Shown here: positions 1 through 11,615 of the stretch, piece after piece
How positions within the stretch are numbered: position 1 is the first letter of the stretch
Layout: each line of letters begins with the position of its first letter
NCBI GenBank assembly: GCA_031213475.1
Contig: JARUPZ010000009.1
Coordinates: 6,791,601-6,855,600, forward strand
Direction of reading: 5' to 3'
Length of the DNA stretch: 64,000 nucleotides
From: Nereocystis luetkeana
Lineage: Eukaryota; Sar; Phaeophyceae; Laminariales; Laminariaceae
Notes under the pieces: generated by a model
Databases searched by the model: none
Told to the model about the DNA's origin: nothing
The model's input: only the letters and a program-made list of their open reading frames with translations
Position numbers and translations under genes: made by a program

Positions 1-282
1 ATAGACGGCCCTCAAAACATAATTTCGAAGGAAATCAATTTTGATGCAAATCGAGCTGCAGGCCCTAGGAAGGAGAAGCGATATCTTGTTGAAGGCCGCT
101 GGCCCCCTAGTATCGCATCCGTTTCGGCAGACGGGCCACCCCTTAGGAACGCTTGAAAACGGGCAGATATGGTCTTCGTGTCGGGGCCTATACCAGAGGT
201 GAACAGTTCTGTAACCAAGCATGACGGACTACGAGGGAGTGAAGGTTTACGTAGGATGGTGATGTTTTTGATAATATGCACT

Positions 283-769
283 TCAAAGCCACCAACTAAT
301 GCAATCATAAGGCCGATCAGAGAGGAAGAGCATAATCATTATCGATAGCCAGCTCGACGCGGATGGGAGTGCGCCATTGCACCGAGGCGTCGACTGTGAG
401 CGTTCTACAACTACAGCACGTCGGGGCCCTGTATCCTCCTTGCCACAGGGGCAAAACAGCGGGTGCGGCCATGAGGCAGTGAGTCGCCTTGATGGCGTCA
501 CGCAGGGTGTTGGTCAAGTACGCCATGGAAGTTGACCCGAGGTGTTCCACCGGATTGTTTACCTGGCAAGAGTAGGATTGAAATAAAAGGAAAAACGCCC
601 GATCTGCGGTAAAGGCTGTTGCTAGGAGGCAGTCGAGGAGCGCAAAGTGATGTTGATGACGGTCACACGATGGTCCAAAATAATTAAATGAAAAACACGA
701 ACCGCTCGTGATGGGTCTAATGTTTAGTATGCCTCTGCACGTATAGAGCAATAACCATTTTCCCAACAC
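283..769 (-). pseudogene. Decayed coding fragment, family X (left copy)
   Basis: A minus-strand frame at 317-769 contains a block with S-T-S-M-A-Y-L, NTLR and THCLMAA. It aligns with a block on the plus strand near 22.0 kb: about 18 of 28 residues match without gaps, and many codons differ only at the third base, so this is shared protein-coding ancestry. After the LMAA block the similarity continues only in another minus-strand frame (283-501, around G-P-R-R-A-V-V-V-E versus S-L-R-P-A-M-V-V-E), so this copy is frameshifted. I do not recognise the family. It lies downstream of a family Y fragment on the same strand (4541-4786), the same order as in the right-hand pair. No start codon or gene boundary can be assigned. 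Confidence 0.55.
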
Positions 770-1665
770 GCCGGAGACCCGTGTGGCCTCGGTTTACGCA
801 CAATGTGAGCATCATTTTTCAACCTCACAAGCTGGTGAAGCTCGTTGCTCCGGCATTGACATCGACGAAGAGCCGGTCACCTCCGTTAGGTGAAGCTCTC
901 GAATGTGGTCGAAGGCTCCCTTGTAGTGAAGACCATGGACGAGCTTGTACGCGCACCCAGCCGTCATTTGCCAGTAGACGTCCTTATATATCTGATGTCA
1001 CGCCGGTACCTTCGTCAAGGGAAAAGTCCAATAGGTTGACATGGGGGTCGGAGATGATGTATGAGTCCCTCGAAGCGTCTCAATACGTGGTGCACGACGT
1101 ATGCCCTACAGGCCCCTACCACGCCCGCCTGCTTCGCACCAGAGTTTCGTTACGGAGGCACGGTACGCTGTCAAGACAGCACTTTGATTGTTTTCGGGGC
1201 TACTGCTTTGGAACCTCCTACACCTTGCTCCGAATATATGATCTGCAGAAGACCTAAATGTGGAACTCGTTCAACAACATCAAACTAGTAGCCCGAATAT
1301 GTTCAGTAGATGGATACGCAAGCAGAATAGCGTTCGATAGGCCTAGGTTTATGCCCACCAACGTTCTAAAACACTGCGACAACTTCGTTCCATGTGTTGT
1401 TTAGGAACCTCGTCAGTCAGGAAAATATATGGCGAAAGGTGTCACTCCTTTAAGCTCATGCGCCTAAACCAATATACAACTTCATGCATACCCCAGCACA
1501 ATTGATCTAAAGGCGCTGGTCAGCCCGGAGCAAGCCGTTTGACCATAAGATGATAACCCGATCGGAGCACGCCATCGGTGACGACGAGCTTGAGTTTTTT
1601 GGCCGAAAGAGACTGCGCGCGGGATAGCTTGGTCGTATCCCGCTAAATGTACCAACCTGGCATGT
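770..1665. other. No supported gene
   Basis: Short open frames exist on the plus strand (781-1257), but they have no motif and no paralogue in the window. No repeat is seen. Confidence 0.5.
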
Positions 1666-2127
1666 TTAGCTCTTGCCTCTGACCTCCACGAGCAGCGGCC
1701 ATTCGCCGAAACGATTCTCGTTGCTGTTACAGACGAGCCCAGAGCTTCTCGGAGAATCGTTGGCCGCGGAGCGAGATGGGAAACTCTCCACAGCCAAGGC
1801 CGCTGCTGTCACCTTCATCCGAGGGGACGGGGAACGATTGTGTTTCCGGCAAGGTTGACGAAATAGACACGTTAAAGGAGTTGTGGGCTTCTGTGCCTCT
1901 CGTGGTAGGAAATTTGTCAACAAAAAATCTGCCGCTGCATTAGTAGCCGACTCATCAGACAGCAGTCGGTCGGGGGGCAAGCGAAGGGAGAGAGGATAAT
2001 CGCCCCCGCCGCCCGCGCAGAGTTGGTGAAGAGCCTCCGCAGGGGATGCCCTCGTCAGGGGGTCCGAGAGGCGAGCACTCCCTTTTGAAGATGCGTTCAT
2101 AATGGAAAAGAAAGCCTTAACATTCAT
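1666..2127 (-). CDS. Uncharacterised ORF, possible relic (153 aa)
   Basis: The frame opens at an ATG (2127) and reads 153 residues. It is rich in Ser, Pro and Ala, with an N-terminal M-N-V-K-A-F-F stretch and a Gly run C-A-G-G-G-G-D. It has no transmembrane segment, no recognisable catalytic motif and no relative elsewhere in the window. It lies on the same strand as the family Y and X fragments on either side, so it could be part of the same decayed unit, but the right-hand unit has no matching block. An open frame this long could occur by chance here. The upstream open extension uses a TTG and was not chosen. Confidence 0.25.
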   Translation of the reverse strand: MNVKAFFSIMNASSKGSARLSDPLTRASPAEALHQLCAGGGGDYPLSLRLPPDRLLSDESATNAAADFLLTNFLPREAQKPTTPLTCLFRQPCRKHNRSPSPRMKVTAAALAVESFPSRSAANDSPRSSGLVCNSNENRFGEWPLLVEVRGKS

Positions 2128-2368
2128 AGGGTAGACGCGGTCACCGACACGGCTGAAACAGCGCCCAAAAAGAAGACAAAACAATATTTTTTATGCATGG
2201 GATGTGTGCCACGGGGGTGACGATGTTTGGCCTGTGGTTACGGAGGGTAACCATGGAAAGCTCTGATAAGTTTGTGTTACTTCACTACTTCTAGATATGT
2301 GGGCATAGGTAAGTGGGCTCTACGAGGGTGTAGTAAGAACCAGTGGAAGAACCAATCATGCAGGCGAA

Positions 2369-2388
2369 CCCCCCCCCCCCCCCCCCCC
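2369..2388. repeat. C20 homopolymer tract
   Basis: Uninterrupted run of 20 C in a gene-free stretch; one of thirteen G/C runs of 13 or more in the window. Confidence 0.95.
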
Positions 2389-4540
2389 TGGTTTCTCCGA
2401 TATCGGCCATGATCCTATTATCCACCGCCACCCGTTTCCAGATTTTGATCAGCGCAAAGCTTGTCCACGTACCGCTTCAACGTCGCCACGCGAACAAGTG
2501 CTTTTATGGGGTTTAGAACGACCGTCGACGTACCCTTGGCATGACCTTGAATTCGGTGGCAGCAACAAACCGGACAACCCTTTCGTAGAGCATGTGATAT
2601 AATTAGCTGAGATGGCTTTCCCCCTAGCGGTCACGTGCTCTTTATTACTTCCTGACATTTGCTCACGAGGAGCACTATGAAGGGTTTCCTGGAATAGCAC
2701 ATGCCTTGTGTCTTAGACGTACGTGATACACTTGTGTTAGGCAAAAAAAAACAGGCAGTCGTCATCCCTATACGGCCTCTGCCCCTGGAACTGCACTGGC
2801 TTCCAGCACCCAGGCTTGCGACGGTCGCTTAACCCCCACAAGTTCGTGGCAACAAAAAAAAAGCGTTCTGCGGGAGGCGTAACGTGCCAAACAGTCCCGA
2901 AGATGTTCACCTAACTCTATATATATCGCTTCCGACATCTCATATAAAAAACCAAAGATACGTGAACATGGCACACAACGTCCGTGGTGTAGTTGTCACA
3001 CTAATACCATAAACACAAATCGGGTCGAGCGATGTCGGCCAAGACTTAAACCTGAATCTGCCCGTCAGTTCGACCTATTAGTGCGAAGGGTTTACTTGGC
3101 GAAATCAAACCAATACTTGTTTCACCTGATAACACCATAGTAGCGATAGGGAAGGGCATGACCATTTGATGCTCAAACCAACACGTGTTCCGCCGGAGGA
3201 CTCGAGATGTTGACAACTCATGTCCTCTTTGTGGTCGTCAGAGCTAGAGATGGCCGACCTACTCGTCACATCAGTCTCCCGAGCGTCGACCTTGATGCGC
3301 ACCAACAGGGCTAGGCCGTCCAGCTTACTCCGCGACTATTGATTCGTGAAACCCCCGACGTAAATTATCGATCACCAGTGACCTGGCATGTGTTCACATT
3401 GGATTGCGTTATGTCCACGCCCAGTTGATGACCGAGTCCGATAATGAAATAATCGGGGTCGCGTACTGGTATTGACGAGACGTGTCGTTCTTCCCAGTTT
3501 TCCAGTTTCGCCAGGTCATCGAAACACGTGTAGGCACAAAATATCTGCCGGAGTAGAATCCACGATGGTTTATTACATTGCAGCTATCTGAACAGGTCGC
3601 TGAAGAGGTCGGCGCCGCGTTTGTGTCTTTATGAAAAATTAGAAAATATCGCTTCTGCTAGAAGAGTATGGAGTAACGATCTATTTATCGAGTTGGTTCC
3701 GTTTCGAATCGGGCATAAGCGTTCTCTTATTTTGCGGTTCTGTCGGGTGATTGTGTTTTGGCAGGGGTAATCCGCGGGCTGGGTTTGATTCTGCGGATCA
3801 GACCTTGCCGAGTCTAAGAGTGGACCGAGGCGGTTGACAACCGTTCATATTAATGAGCGTATCAAGGCACAGGTTCCCTGTGCGCCCACCTGATGGAAAC
3901 GTACCTCACCCGCCCCGTGTTCAGACGTATGTCATGTTCTTGTTGTCGATCCATTGTTTCACCACCATGAGCACCAGAGGAAACACCAAATTGTAAGTAG
4001 ACACGTTGTTGCGTACTTCGAACAACATTCGAACTGGCAATCCGTTTGAGCGACTCCTGCCTCAGGCAAGCACAATCGTATCCCCGGCTCATGTTGATAC
4101 TCGTGATTGTAATGGGGTATCGAGGTTCGGCCGGAGCGTTTCATAACATGAAGGAGGTCCTAACCAGAAACATCTCGATGTCGCTTGAACTTGAGCTTGT
4201 TTTTCCACCGTATAGGTATGCTTCGTTCTAGTATTTCTTGGTTCGGGCGTAAAAAATTGGGTTCCACGTGTGCATTTCTCAAGCTGTGGGTATGAGTCTT
4301 ATGTATAGAGGCCTCGACGTGACGAACGCTATACGATTCTAGGAACACCCTTCTTGTAGTGACGCCTTGGGACGGCTGCCTGAAGCTACCTACACCAACC
4401 ATGCAGGTGTTACGTGAACCAACTGCGCGTTGCATGGTGTATTGGCTAACCTTGACAATATTGCTGAATCTTCAGATGTCAGGAGAGCGTTGGGGCATGT
4501 TTTCGTTAGCCCTTGCCCCAGTTTCTTTTTGAAATTTAGT
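2389..4540. other. No supported gene
   Basis: Several short frames on both strands have no motif or internal paralogue. A minus-strand frame at 3862-4092 has a weak R-Y-V-S-I-R resemblance to R-F-V-R-I-P at 21.2 kb. Its position between Y and X would fit the inverted-unit model, but the match is too short to call. Confidence 0.4.
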
Positions 4541-4786
4541 TCATATTATTCGCCACCTACCTGCTGTCGCTGGGGTGAATTCCAGGGTTGGCTCGCTCTT
4601 GCGGTGGTTCTCGCCGATTCCATGGACGAACAACTTGAAAGGCTCGTCGCGGTTATCAGTGCTCCTCCTGGGCGCGGGCGTCCTGAAATGGTCGACGAAG
4701 AGAACATCGATACGCGAATGCATTCGCTGAATCGACACTTGTTTGAGGGGGGCCGCAGGTTTAACTTCTTGGGCGGCGAAAACCAC
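4541..4786 (-). pseudogene. Decayed coding fragment, family Y (left copy)
   Basis: The minus-strand frame ends with EPFKLFVHGIGE followed by RK, TL, FT and AT-G positions. These match EPFKFFVHGIGE and its continuation on the plus strand near 19.24 kb: about 20 of 28 residues are identical with one gap. Differences such as CCT/CCC, ATC/ATT, GGC/GGT and GAG/GAA are at third positions, which supports this frame over the alternative Ser-rich one. Upstream of the block, F-R-T-P and D-N-R-D-E-P also line up loosely. The frame stops shortly after the block, whereas the right copy continues for about 130 residues, so this copy is truncated. Function is unknown. Confidence 0.55.
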
Positions 4787-6026
4787 GACGTGGCAATGAT
4801 TCTAGAAACGAGATCAGACAAAACCCACGTGGCACATACTGTGAATGCTCAGCGACCTAGATGGACAGCGTGAGTTACAGTCGAAGCCCCGACGGATGCA
4901 GTCTAAAGTTTGTGCTTCAATATTAACAGTCTGCTGCAGTGAGGAAAATGCCTTGTAAGCGGCACGGAGTTCGCGACGGGACGTCCTATCGCGCGAGCAA
5001 TGTATACAAACGTCAAACCGTCGTTGGAAGAAGCGACGTGACTTCCGTTTCGTGGGTGCTAGTCCGGGTTGCGCGATGGGCTATTTGATGCCTTGTATAC
5101 ATGCACCGAAATATCGTCGATTGGTGACAACTTTTGCAACTGCGGGCGGCGCCTGGGAACAGAAAACATTCGATGGTGGTTGTAATCAGGTGAGGTTCGG
5201 CGGCCATTTGAATTTGTGTGCGGTGGGAACGTGACGACTACCAGGAGGCCAAGACGAAACACTCCAACACTAACATCACGTGTATATTCGTGATTGATAT
5301 CGTCCGAAGGTGTTTTCTTATCCTGTGTGGTATTCAAGAGAGCACGAAAGGCCACTTCGACAGACAGTGGTCTGGAAACGCCGGACCACTAGGCCCGAGA
5401 CCATTGAACCGGGGACAAGTTTGGGGTTGGTCGGCGGGGGTCCAATGGAGAACGACATGTGCGGATCCATTTGCGTGTGTTCCCTAAAAAACAACTCATT
5501 TTGTGATCCAAAGGCCACCTGGCGAGGATCGTAGTCGAGTGGACTTCCCTCAAACCATCGAGACGCGCACCACTATCGCGGCCGCCCTCTAGAGGATGTA
5601 ACCGTCTCGGTAGACGCGTCACGTTGAGAATAAGCACTTATCTCGTTTTCGAGGAAACCAGTCAAGGTGGGGTGTTGTATTGGCACGCCACAAATGAAAT
5701 ACGAGCTGCATACGGGCCGGCCAGGCAAATCCGCGGGTCGGTTCGTGGACTTCACGGGTCGAGTTGTGGTCCGTCCCACGTGCTATCCCGCCGGCGACCA
5801 ATGCACCCGTGCGCACTCCTGGCGTGTTTCGATATTCCCTGTAGATTGGATTTTTTTCATGTGTTTCTTTCTGGCGGCTGGGGCACTTGTACAACCAACA
5901 CAATCTATGTGTCGCGAAATACATATTCCGATGGCCTGCGGTCCGACTGGTCGACGCCCACGTGGTACGGCTGCTTCTGCAATACATCCTGCTGCAAAAC
6001 TTGCAATCCCCCAATCGACCGATTAG
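4787..6026. other. No supported gene
   Basis: Overlapping frames between 5013 and 6014 on both strands look alike in quality. None has a motif, a start context or a relative in the window that would favour one. A Cys-rich plus-strand frame (5624-6277) is probably a by-product. Confidence 0.4.
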
Positions 6027-6212
6027 GGCAAGGAGAAAACCATAGTGAAAGTTCGCGGGGTCTTCCTACGCAACTGTATCGGACTCCAAACACGGTACGG
6101 CAAAAACAGCGACGAGGTCCGCTTCGATGCAGAAGATGTACCCTTGGCTGGATCCACTTCACACCGTTTTTACTGGAGGTTACGTCCTCGCTCCACTACA
6201 GAAGGAACATGA
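6027..6212 (+). pseudogene. Coding-like fragment containing KVRGVFLRN
   Basis: A 61-codon open stretch bounded by stops. It reads E-K-T-I-V-K-V-R-G-V-F-L-R-N, later R-F-D-A-E-D-V-P, and ends H-R-F-Y-W-R-L-R-P-R. Its even residue mix looks more protein-like than its surroundings. A Lys-x-x-Gly-hydrophobic string with following Arg/Asn is reminiscent of the strand after the palm in some family-B DNA polymerases. No palm aspartate motif is visible upstream, so that identity is only a guess. There is no start codon. Confidence 0.2.
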
Positions 6213-7479
6213 GAACGTTGTTGGCTCCCTGTGCCGAGGAGACGGCGAGGTGCTTCGTCCGCACGCCCGTCGTCTGACAATTGTGTTTTCCCGACTGTTT
6301 ACAAGGCATGATATCATAGTGTACACACTCGGCTGGTGACTCAATCAATGCGTTGTGGAAGTCGGTCGCAGCAGTAGGAGGAGTTGACGCATACCGTCGG
6401 TTGCGCGCGGCCTGGGCTGGTACGTCAACCCACGTGAGCTCAAGGACAGGGTTTAAGTCGTGGAAGTAGTCAATGTGCTGCGACCCGGACAGACTCGTAC
6501 TAGCACGTGGGTGACGGCAATGCCAAGATAGAATGGCCGATGTACAACTAGCTAAGTCAAGCCAACAACTGGTTGACCGCAGTCCGGCCGGGCCAGTTCA
6601 ACGTTTGGGGATGACGGGCAGAGGCCCCGTCCGCCCCGTGAATAGGTATCGAGGCGGTGGGCTGCCGCCGAGCATGCCTCGTCACATTCAGATTTTATCA
6701 CGGTCTGACGGGGGTCGGCCCAACTCATTCTGCAAAAAATTGAACGGGTCCATCATAACAAGGAGTAGATACAAACCCTGAACGTACGAATGACCCCTGC
6801 ACGAAGACCCGGTAATTGCGGGCGAAACAACTGAGAACATTTTCGTTTGCAAACCATAACTGGATCTAAAGTATGTTGAACTTGTCTCGAACCCGAGATA
6901 TAAGGAACTGCAAAAAAACTGTGCAGGCGGCGGGCTGAAGGCAGGCGCTGTGGGTGGGTCGGGGGGTTGGGGGCAGGGCGCACGCACAACGTGTGTGGTT
7001 GTCCTTTGTGTGTGCCGGATGGAGCTCACGAGGTACCGAGAAACACAAAAATGTGTCGAGAAGAGATGTGTCGTCAGACCAATGCACGCGGACATTTATT
7101 ACGTATTTACGCGGGAAACATCAATGAAGGCACATCGGATCATACTTTGTTCTTTGCTACACACCATGGTTACACGCATCATATTTATGTATCTCTGGCT
7201 ACATGTATATATGATATACATACATCTACTTGAGGCATATTCTGTACGTCGGTGGGTATCGGCATAAGGTTCGCAACTACCTCACGAGCCAGGATATCTT
7301 CTCTAGAACAAAACCGTCAACGCATATCAACGTATTTGCATAAATTGTATCTGTGTTGTGCGACTGGCACTCGAACAAGAGCGTAAGATGCCCAGCTGTC
7401 CCCTCGTCGTTTCGCTTTAATGTCGCATGTTCCTAGTTGTACACGAATCCTTTATGACACATATTGCTCATCGCCCTAC
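6213..7479. other. No supported gene
   Basis: Short unconnected frames only. A G-rich patch near 6950-6980 makes Gly/Pro-rich frames on both strands. Confidence 0.5.
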
Positions 7480-7845
7480 TTATAGTACGATATTGACTAC
7501 CCTGCTGGATGGACGACAGTGGTCCTGGGTAATAGAAATCGTCATGAGTGGTTCATTGCCTTTGTGTTTCCTAGTTTCACAATGGTAATCCCTCCCACTT
7601 ATCACAGAATGGTCGTCACGTGGTCGTGTTGCGATAGACTCGTATATTTCAACATTGCGCACTGTGACGTATGAACTGGCAAAAAAGACGCCGCAAACAT
7701 TGGTGGTGCGCAAGAGGCGTGTAACGATATCTATGTCAGATTTTGTCCAATCCTTCCCATGCTGATGTAGTTTCATAACCAAGGAACTGCACAACATCGT
7801 TGAAGTGCAGTCATACGTTCTTTTTGGTTCTATTATTACCGCCAT
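7480..7845 (-). CDS. Uncharacterised ORF, possible relic (121 aa)
   Basis: An ATG-started frame of 121 residues with mixed composition. It contains W-T-K-S-D-I-D-I-V-T-R-L-L and then V-C-G-V-F-F-A-S-S-Y-V-T-V-R. The pattern Trp-x-x-x-Asp-Ile followed by a helix and then a buried hydrophobic strand recalls the N-terminal part of Ulp1/C48-type cysteine proteases, which occur in several eukaryotic transposons. The catalytic His, Asp and Cys cannot be pointed to, so this is only a suggestion. The A+T-rich codon use matches the surrounding decayed DNA. No neighbour forms a gene with it. Confidence 0.25.
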   Translation of the reverse strand: MAVIIEPKRTYDCTSTMLCSSLVMKLHQHGKDWTKSDIDIVTRLLRTTNVCGVFFASSYVTVRNVEIYESIATRPRDDHSVISGRDYHCETRKHKGNEPLMTISITQDHCRPSSRVVNIVL

Positions 7846-8950
7846 TACCGCTGTAGTGCTGTACGTACAAACAAATACCCGGGGGAATTAGTGGCGGGGT
7901 TTAACTGGTATCTTCCTTCGGGCTCGGGTTTGGTGAGGTCTACGGACGAGTGGTACCGCGGAGGTGCAGACGTTTGTAAGAAACGTATTCCTGAAGGACA
8001 TCGCCCCATAGCCAAACTTCGTTGTAGTTTCGGGAATGTGTTGCCTTTGTTTTCCCTGAAAGTTGTTCGACCGATTTGATATCGTGTAGCGCTCACACGT
8101 TCCGTTCAACGCATGCTTGGGGCGTACCTTCATACGTGCATGTGGACACATTGTACGATAGAGGTGGCTCATTTCCGTCCAAATACTGTCTACGTGACGG
8201 GGCTAACACTACGTGACGGGGCTCCAGAACCCAAAATCATCGGATAGCCAGCCCTAGATCAATGACCAACCTGTAAAAATCGTGATTTCTGGGCGTCAAA
8301 GTAAACCAGTCCGAATGCTGCCGCGGGGGTTACATTTAACCTCCAGGAATGACAGACTTGCGGTATCACAATGCGAGGCGACCAGAGCCGCACACGTCCC
8401 GACATTTTCCCGCTGCTTCAATACGTGCGTACGAACGCGACGCAGGAGCAAGAGCGCCCTCTACGTGTGTCCGGGTAGGAGGCTCGTTCTGAAAATATAG
8501 GGGTGGGGCGTTTGGGGCAGTTATGTTTCTGACCGATCGGGCACCTTGACGAGACATTGTTGGTATAGCATTTGCGTTCGACAGTAAGGTCCGTGGCATA
8601 CTTATTGTAGGTTAGTATACGGGTCGTCAGTCTACACATTCTGCTTTTCCCCTTCTGAGCTTGTAGAATAGAGGACTCAGTTAAAGAGAGCGTCCGAAAA
8701 ATCAGCCTTCACCCGCACGCTAGCACGCGTTCGGACTTACAAAAAAGGATCGAGCTCGAGAAGTAGGACTAACATTGCATAAAGCGAGATGGCGACCGGC
8801 GCGTTCGTCTTGATAGGGGTACGAACATGGTTTCACCAAAGCTGTTCGGGTTGAGATGGCTTATCGTCTAAGGACGTAAAGAACATCAGGTGGTTACAAA
8901 CATCGTTTATTGTAACCGATATGGATCGGCGGAATTTTCGCTCATGGGGT
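7846..8950. other. No supported gene; minor tandem copy
   Basis: The 14-mer TACGTGACGGGGCT occurs at 8191 and again at 8210. No coding block can be supported. Confidence 0.5.
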
Positions 8951-9002
8951 TAGGTCCTCGTTTAGGGACAAACTACTTGGAATTTAGTAGCCTGTTCCCA
9001 GC
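8951..9002. mobile_element. Eroded palindromic MITE-B copy
   Basis: The stretch from GGTCCTCG through AGGGACAAACTACTTGG to GTTCCC aligns closely with the inner part of the 58.5-kb copy (GGGGACGAACTACTTGGG…TTTGTCCCC). Only the core survives; the CTGCAGT outer arms are gone. Confidence 0.55.
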
Positions 9003-10899
9003 AAGCGGCTACAATCCGAACCGGGATGAACTCTTGCAGCCAGAGTTTGGGTGAGGTCAACACCTCGTGAAGTGACGAGACTCGGAAAAATTCAAGTGAA
9101 AGTTCTACCATAGCACATGTCAACTCTAAACTCATAACCAAAACCTTTTACATGTTTTTTTTTGTTATTTCGGTCAAAGGAGGGCACACAGTTTCCCTGG
9201 GGTGTAGGACTCCTCAAGAGTCTGTCTTGGAAACGTTTGGTTTGCCTCTGAAATCGTTCATATTTACGCGGGCTTTCAGTATCTAACGTCCTTGCAGGAC
9301 GTACATATTCTATCTGGGAAACGTTGGTTTTTCTTCGAGAGGGATGTGTCTCCTGAAGCCTACACACTGACAAAGCAATATGGAAATAGTTATATATGGT
9401 TCCAGGACTGAGACACCCCCACGTGAACATACCGAATGTTGATGCATCGCGCGTCTGTCGCTGTGGGAGTTTATTTGAGGTATGTGTGGGGTATTATTTG
9501 GGTTGACGATCATGGGTAGGAAATCGTGAACGGGCACCAGCTCAGGTTTCAACAAAACCTCGTGACGTCACGTCTAGTCCACTTTCATAGGAGTTGGGAT
9601 ACCAGTTTACGGCTCCCGAACGTACAGGCGATACTGTTTTCCCTATGCGGATACTTACGGAACCTACCTCTCAGTAGGGCTAATATAGGTTTGTGCAAGG
9701 ATGAGACCGATAACCCAACACCGGTAGTTACACGCACATCTGTTGCTTGCTTGACCGTGATCTTGTCTGTCTTGGATTTTCTAGCAGATATGTGTGTGTG
9801 TGTTCTTCACATTAAACCGTTCTTTCTACCCGTCGACATCCAGCACAACCAGTGTCCGTGCCGATTCTCCAATCCTAGAAGAGATACAAGTTCTGTGGTC
9901 ACAAAGCTACGCCACAGAGATACTACGTTGCCACGACGTGTGTGCAGTATGCACTGCAGTGGGCAATGCAAAGCCATGTCATCATACTAGATACGACAGG
10001 CACGACATACGCAATATATGAAATAGTGAAACGAAAAGAAACAATCAAAGAGAAAACAAAACAAGGTAGACAAATCGAAAGAGAAAAATAAAAAAATGAA
10101 AGCAAAATCTAGGAGAAACAATCTGTCGTGCCCCCCCCCCGCAGGCGAGGTGGCCAACACTCGAAAAAGAGCGAGCTGCGGAAAAAGGAAGAAAAATAAT
10201 AAGAAAAAAACACCACTCACTGCTTGTAAACAGAGTAAGACAAAGAACCAAGGAAAAAAAAATCACAAGGAAAAATAACAAAAGATATGGACATATCCAC
10301 CAACATATCGTGGAAAACCACACGCTTGTCTTGCGTAAACATATGTGGTGATCCCTCAACATCTAACCTCTCGCACAGCGTATCCGGATCACACGGACCC
10401 TTCGATCGGACAGACAGTGACTACGTTGACACGAACGCAAATGTTGCGAGTTTGCTCACCAGGGTCCCGATGCTCCTGGTGCTGCAGTTCTTAGGCTTCC
10501 CCTATTCCTGGGTGTGGGCGCTTGCGTAATACTAGAGCATGGTGTTCTCATATATCCGCGAATATGTTACAGCCATGGTCGACGAAAGCTCCTGAACTCT
10601 CGAACATGGGCTCCTGGAACGCCAACCATAGTCTCCGGTGGTAGGCGGCAACAAACATCCAATGGGAAAAACACATAGCATTGATTATGCAAGCGTGGAC
10701 GACTAAAGTCTCACTTCTGAAGTCAATCATACCCAACTCATCAACGATAAAAGGCATTCGAGGACTGCCGACCTGTGATGTCGGAGACAGTCCATGTCAC
10801 CATTTCCTCGAGTTCGTGGCAAGCTCGTCTGGGGTCGATATTCAAAAACAACAGCTGAATATACCCGTATGAAAGTCGCAGACACCACAGGCCGAGCCG
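9003..10899. other. No supported gene; weak coding-like frames
   Basis: Two frames are somewhat protein-like: minus 9092-9430 (Arg/Lys-rich, with R-K-Y-E-R-F-Q-R-Q-T-K-R-F) and plus 9526-9990 (with a hydrophobic segment V-A-C-L-T-V-I-L-S-V-L-D-F-L). Neither has a relative in the window. A purine-rich tract at 10030-10280 explains Lys-rich/Phe-rich frames there. Confidence 0.35.
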
Positions 10900-11236
10900 G
10901 TCGCCCCGGTGGTTCAAGTGGTTAACCTCGAATTCTACTTGTTTGAGTCCTGGGTTCGAGCCCCAGGAGGGTTGGACTTTCACTTTATTTGCAAAAATAA
11001 AAAAAAGGGATTCAATTGTTGAGAGCGCCTAGCAGCGTGGGTAGGCACAATTCGATGCGAGTCGACGAGGGAAGAAAAGGCTGAAATCTTCTCGCGATAA
11101 AAAATGAAGGCACGTACCGTAGCGGGAAGGGGGGAGAAGAGCCTGCTATGTGACCCCGGATCTGAGTTACGAGTTGGAAGGAGAGAGAGAAGAAGATGTG
11201 CGAAGATAATGAATGGGATGAAAAAAACAAAATATC
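10900..11236 (+). mobile_element. tRNA-derived SINE, copy 1
   Basis: The head reads GCCCCGGTGGTTCAAGTGG (box A-like) and GGGTTCGAGCCCC (box B-like), spaced as in a tRNA gene. A full cloverleaf is not evident. A body follows: GCAAAAATAAAA, TTGAGAGCGCCT, GGGTAGGCA, GCGAGTCGACGAGGGAAGA, TCTTCTC, GACCCCGGAT, then an AG-rich tail. The same blocks occur in the same order at 47055-47471, which defines a dispersed family. Such elements are transcribed by RNA polymerase III and moved by a partner LINE; no LINE is visible here. The 3' end is approximate and no target-site duplication was found. Confidence 0.75.
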
Positions 11237-11319
11237 ACCCGGACCCAAATCTCGACCAAGTGGTCGGTTGTTGGGCTTGGTACGACGGCAGGTTAGACTT
11301 GCACACCGGCCTCAAAATT

Positions 11320-11615
11320 TGGAACCGGGTACGCGGGTCCCGGAAGACCCGGGTACCCGGGTACCCGGGTTACCATACACTATTTGCTCCCCTTTTAGGG
11401 TTTGAGCGGCGGCGGATGAGGCCAAGACGGGTATCTGGGTACCCGGGTACCCGAGTACCCGGGTTACCATGCACTGCTTGCTCTCCTTTTCGCGATTGGG
11501 CGGCGGCGTGGTAAAATGGGCACGGGTACCCGGGTACCCGGGTACCCGGTCACTATATACTATTTGCTCCCCCTGTAGAATTGAAGCGGCGGCGTGGTAG
11601 GCAAGGCAGGTATTA
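11320..11615. repeat. Minisatellite, about 94-bp unit with GGGTACCC clusters
   Basis: Three units. Each starts with two to four GGGTACCC palindromes, then (T)TACCAT-CACT-TTTGCTCCCCTTTT-like sequence, then GCGGCGGCG. The TTACCAT landmark is at 11370 and 11464. The repeated KpnI/SmaI-like octamers give Pro-Gly-Thr-Arg-Val frames on both strands, which are not genes. Confidence 0.85.

Noticed and set aside
6027..6212. Family-B DNA polymerase of a virus or Polinton
   Set aside because: Only a KVRGVFLRN-like string supports it; no YxDTDS-type palm motif or other conserved region was found nearby.
7480..7845. Ulp1-type protease
   Set aside because: Resemblance limited to a Trp/Asp-Ile helix and a strand; the catalytic triad is not identifiable.
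10548..10757. Third copy of family X or Y on the minus strand
   Set aside because: The shared TTCGTC-ATGG-like DNA string is too short, and the translated match is weak in any one frame.
10901..10975. Functional tRNA gene
   Set aside because: Box A and B-like words are present, but a full cloverleaf with a proper acceptor stem is not seen, and the head is followed by a shared SINE body.
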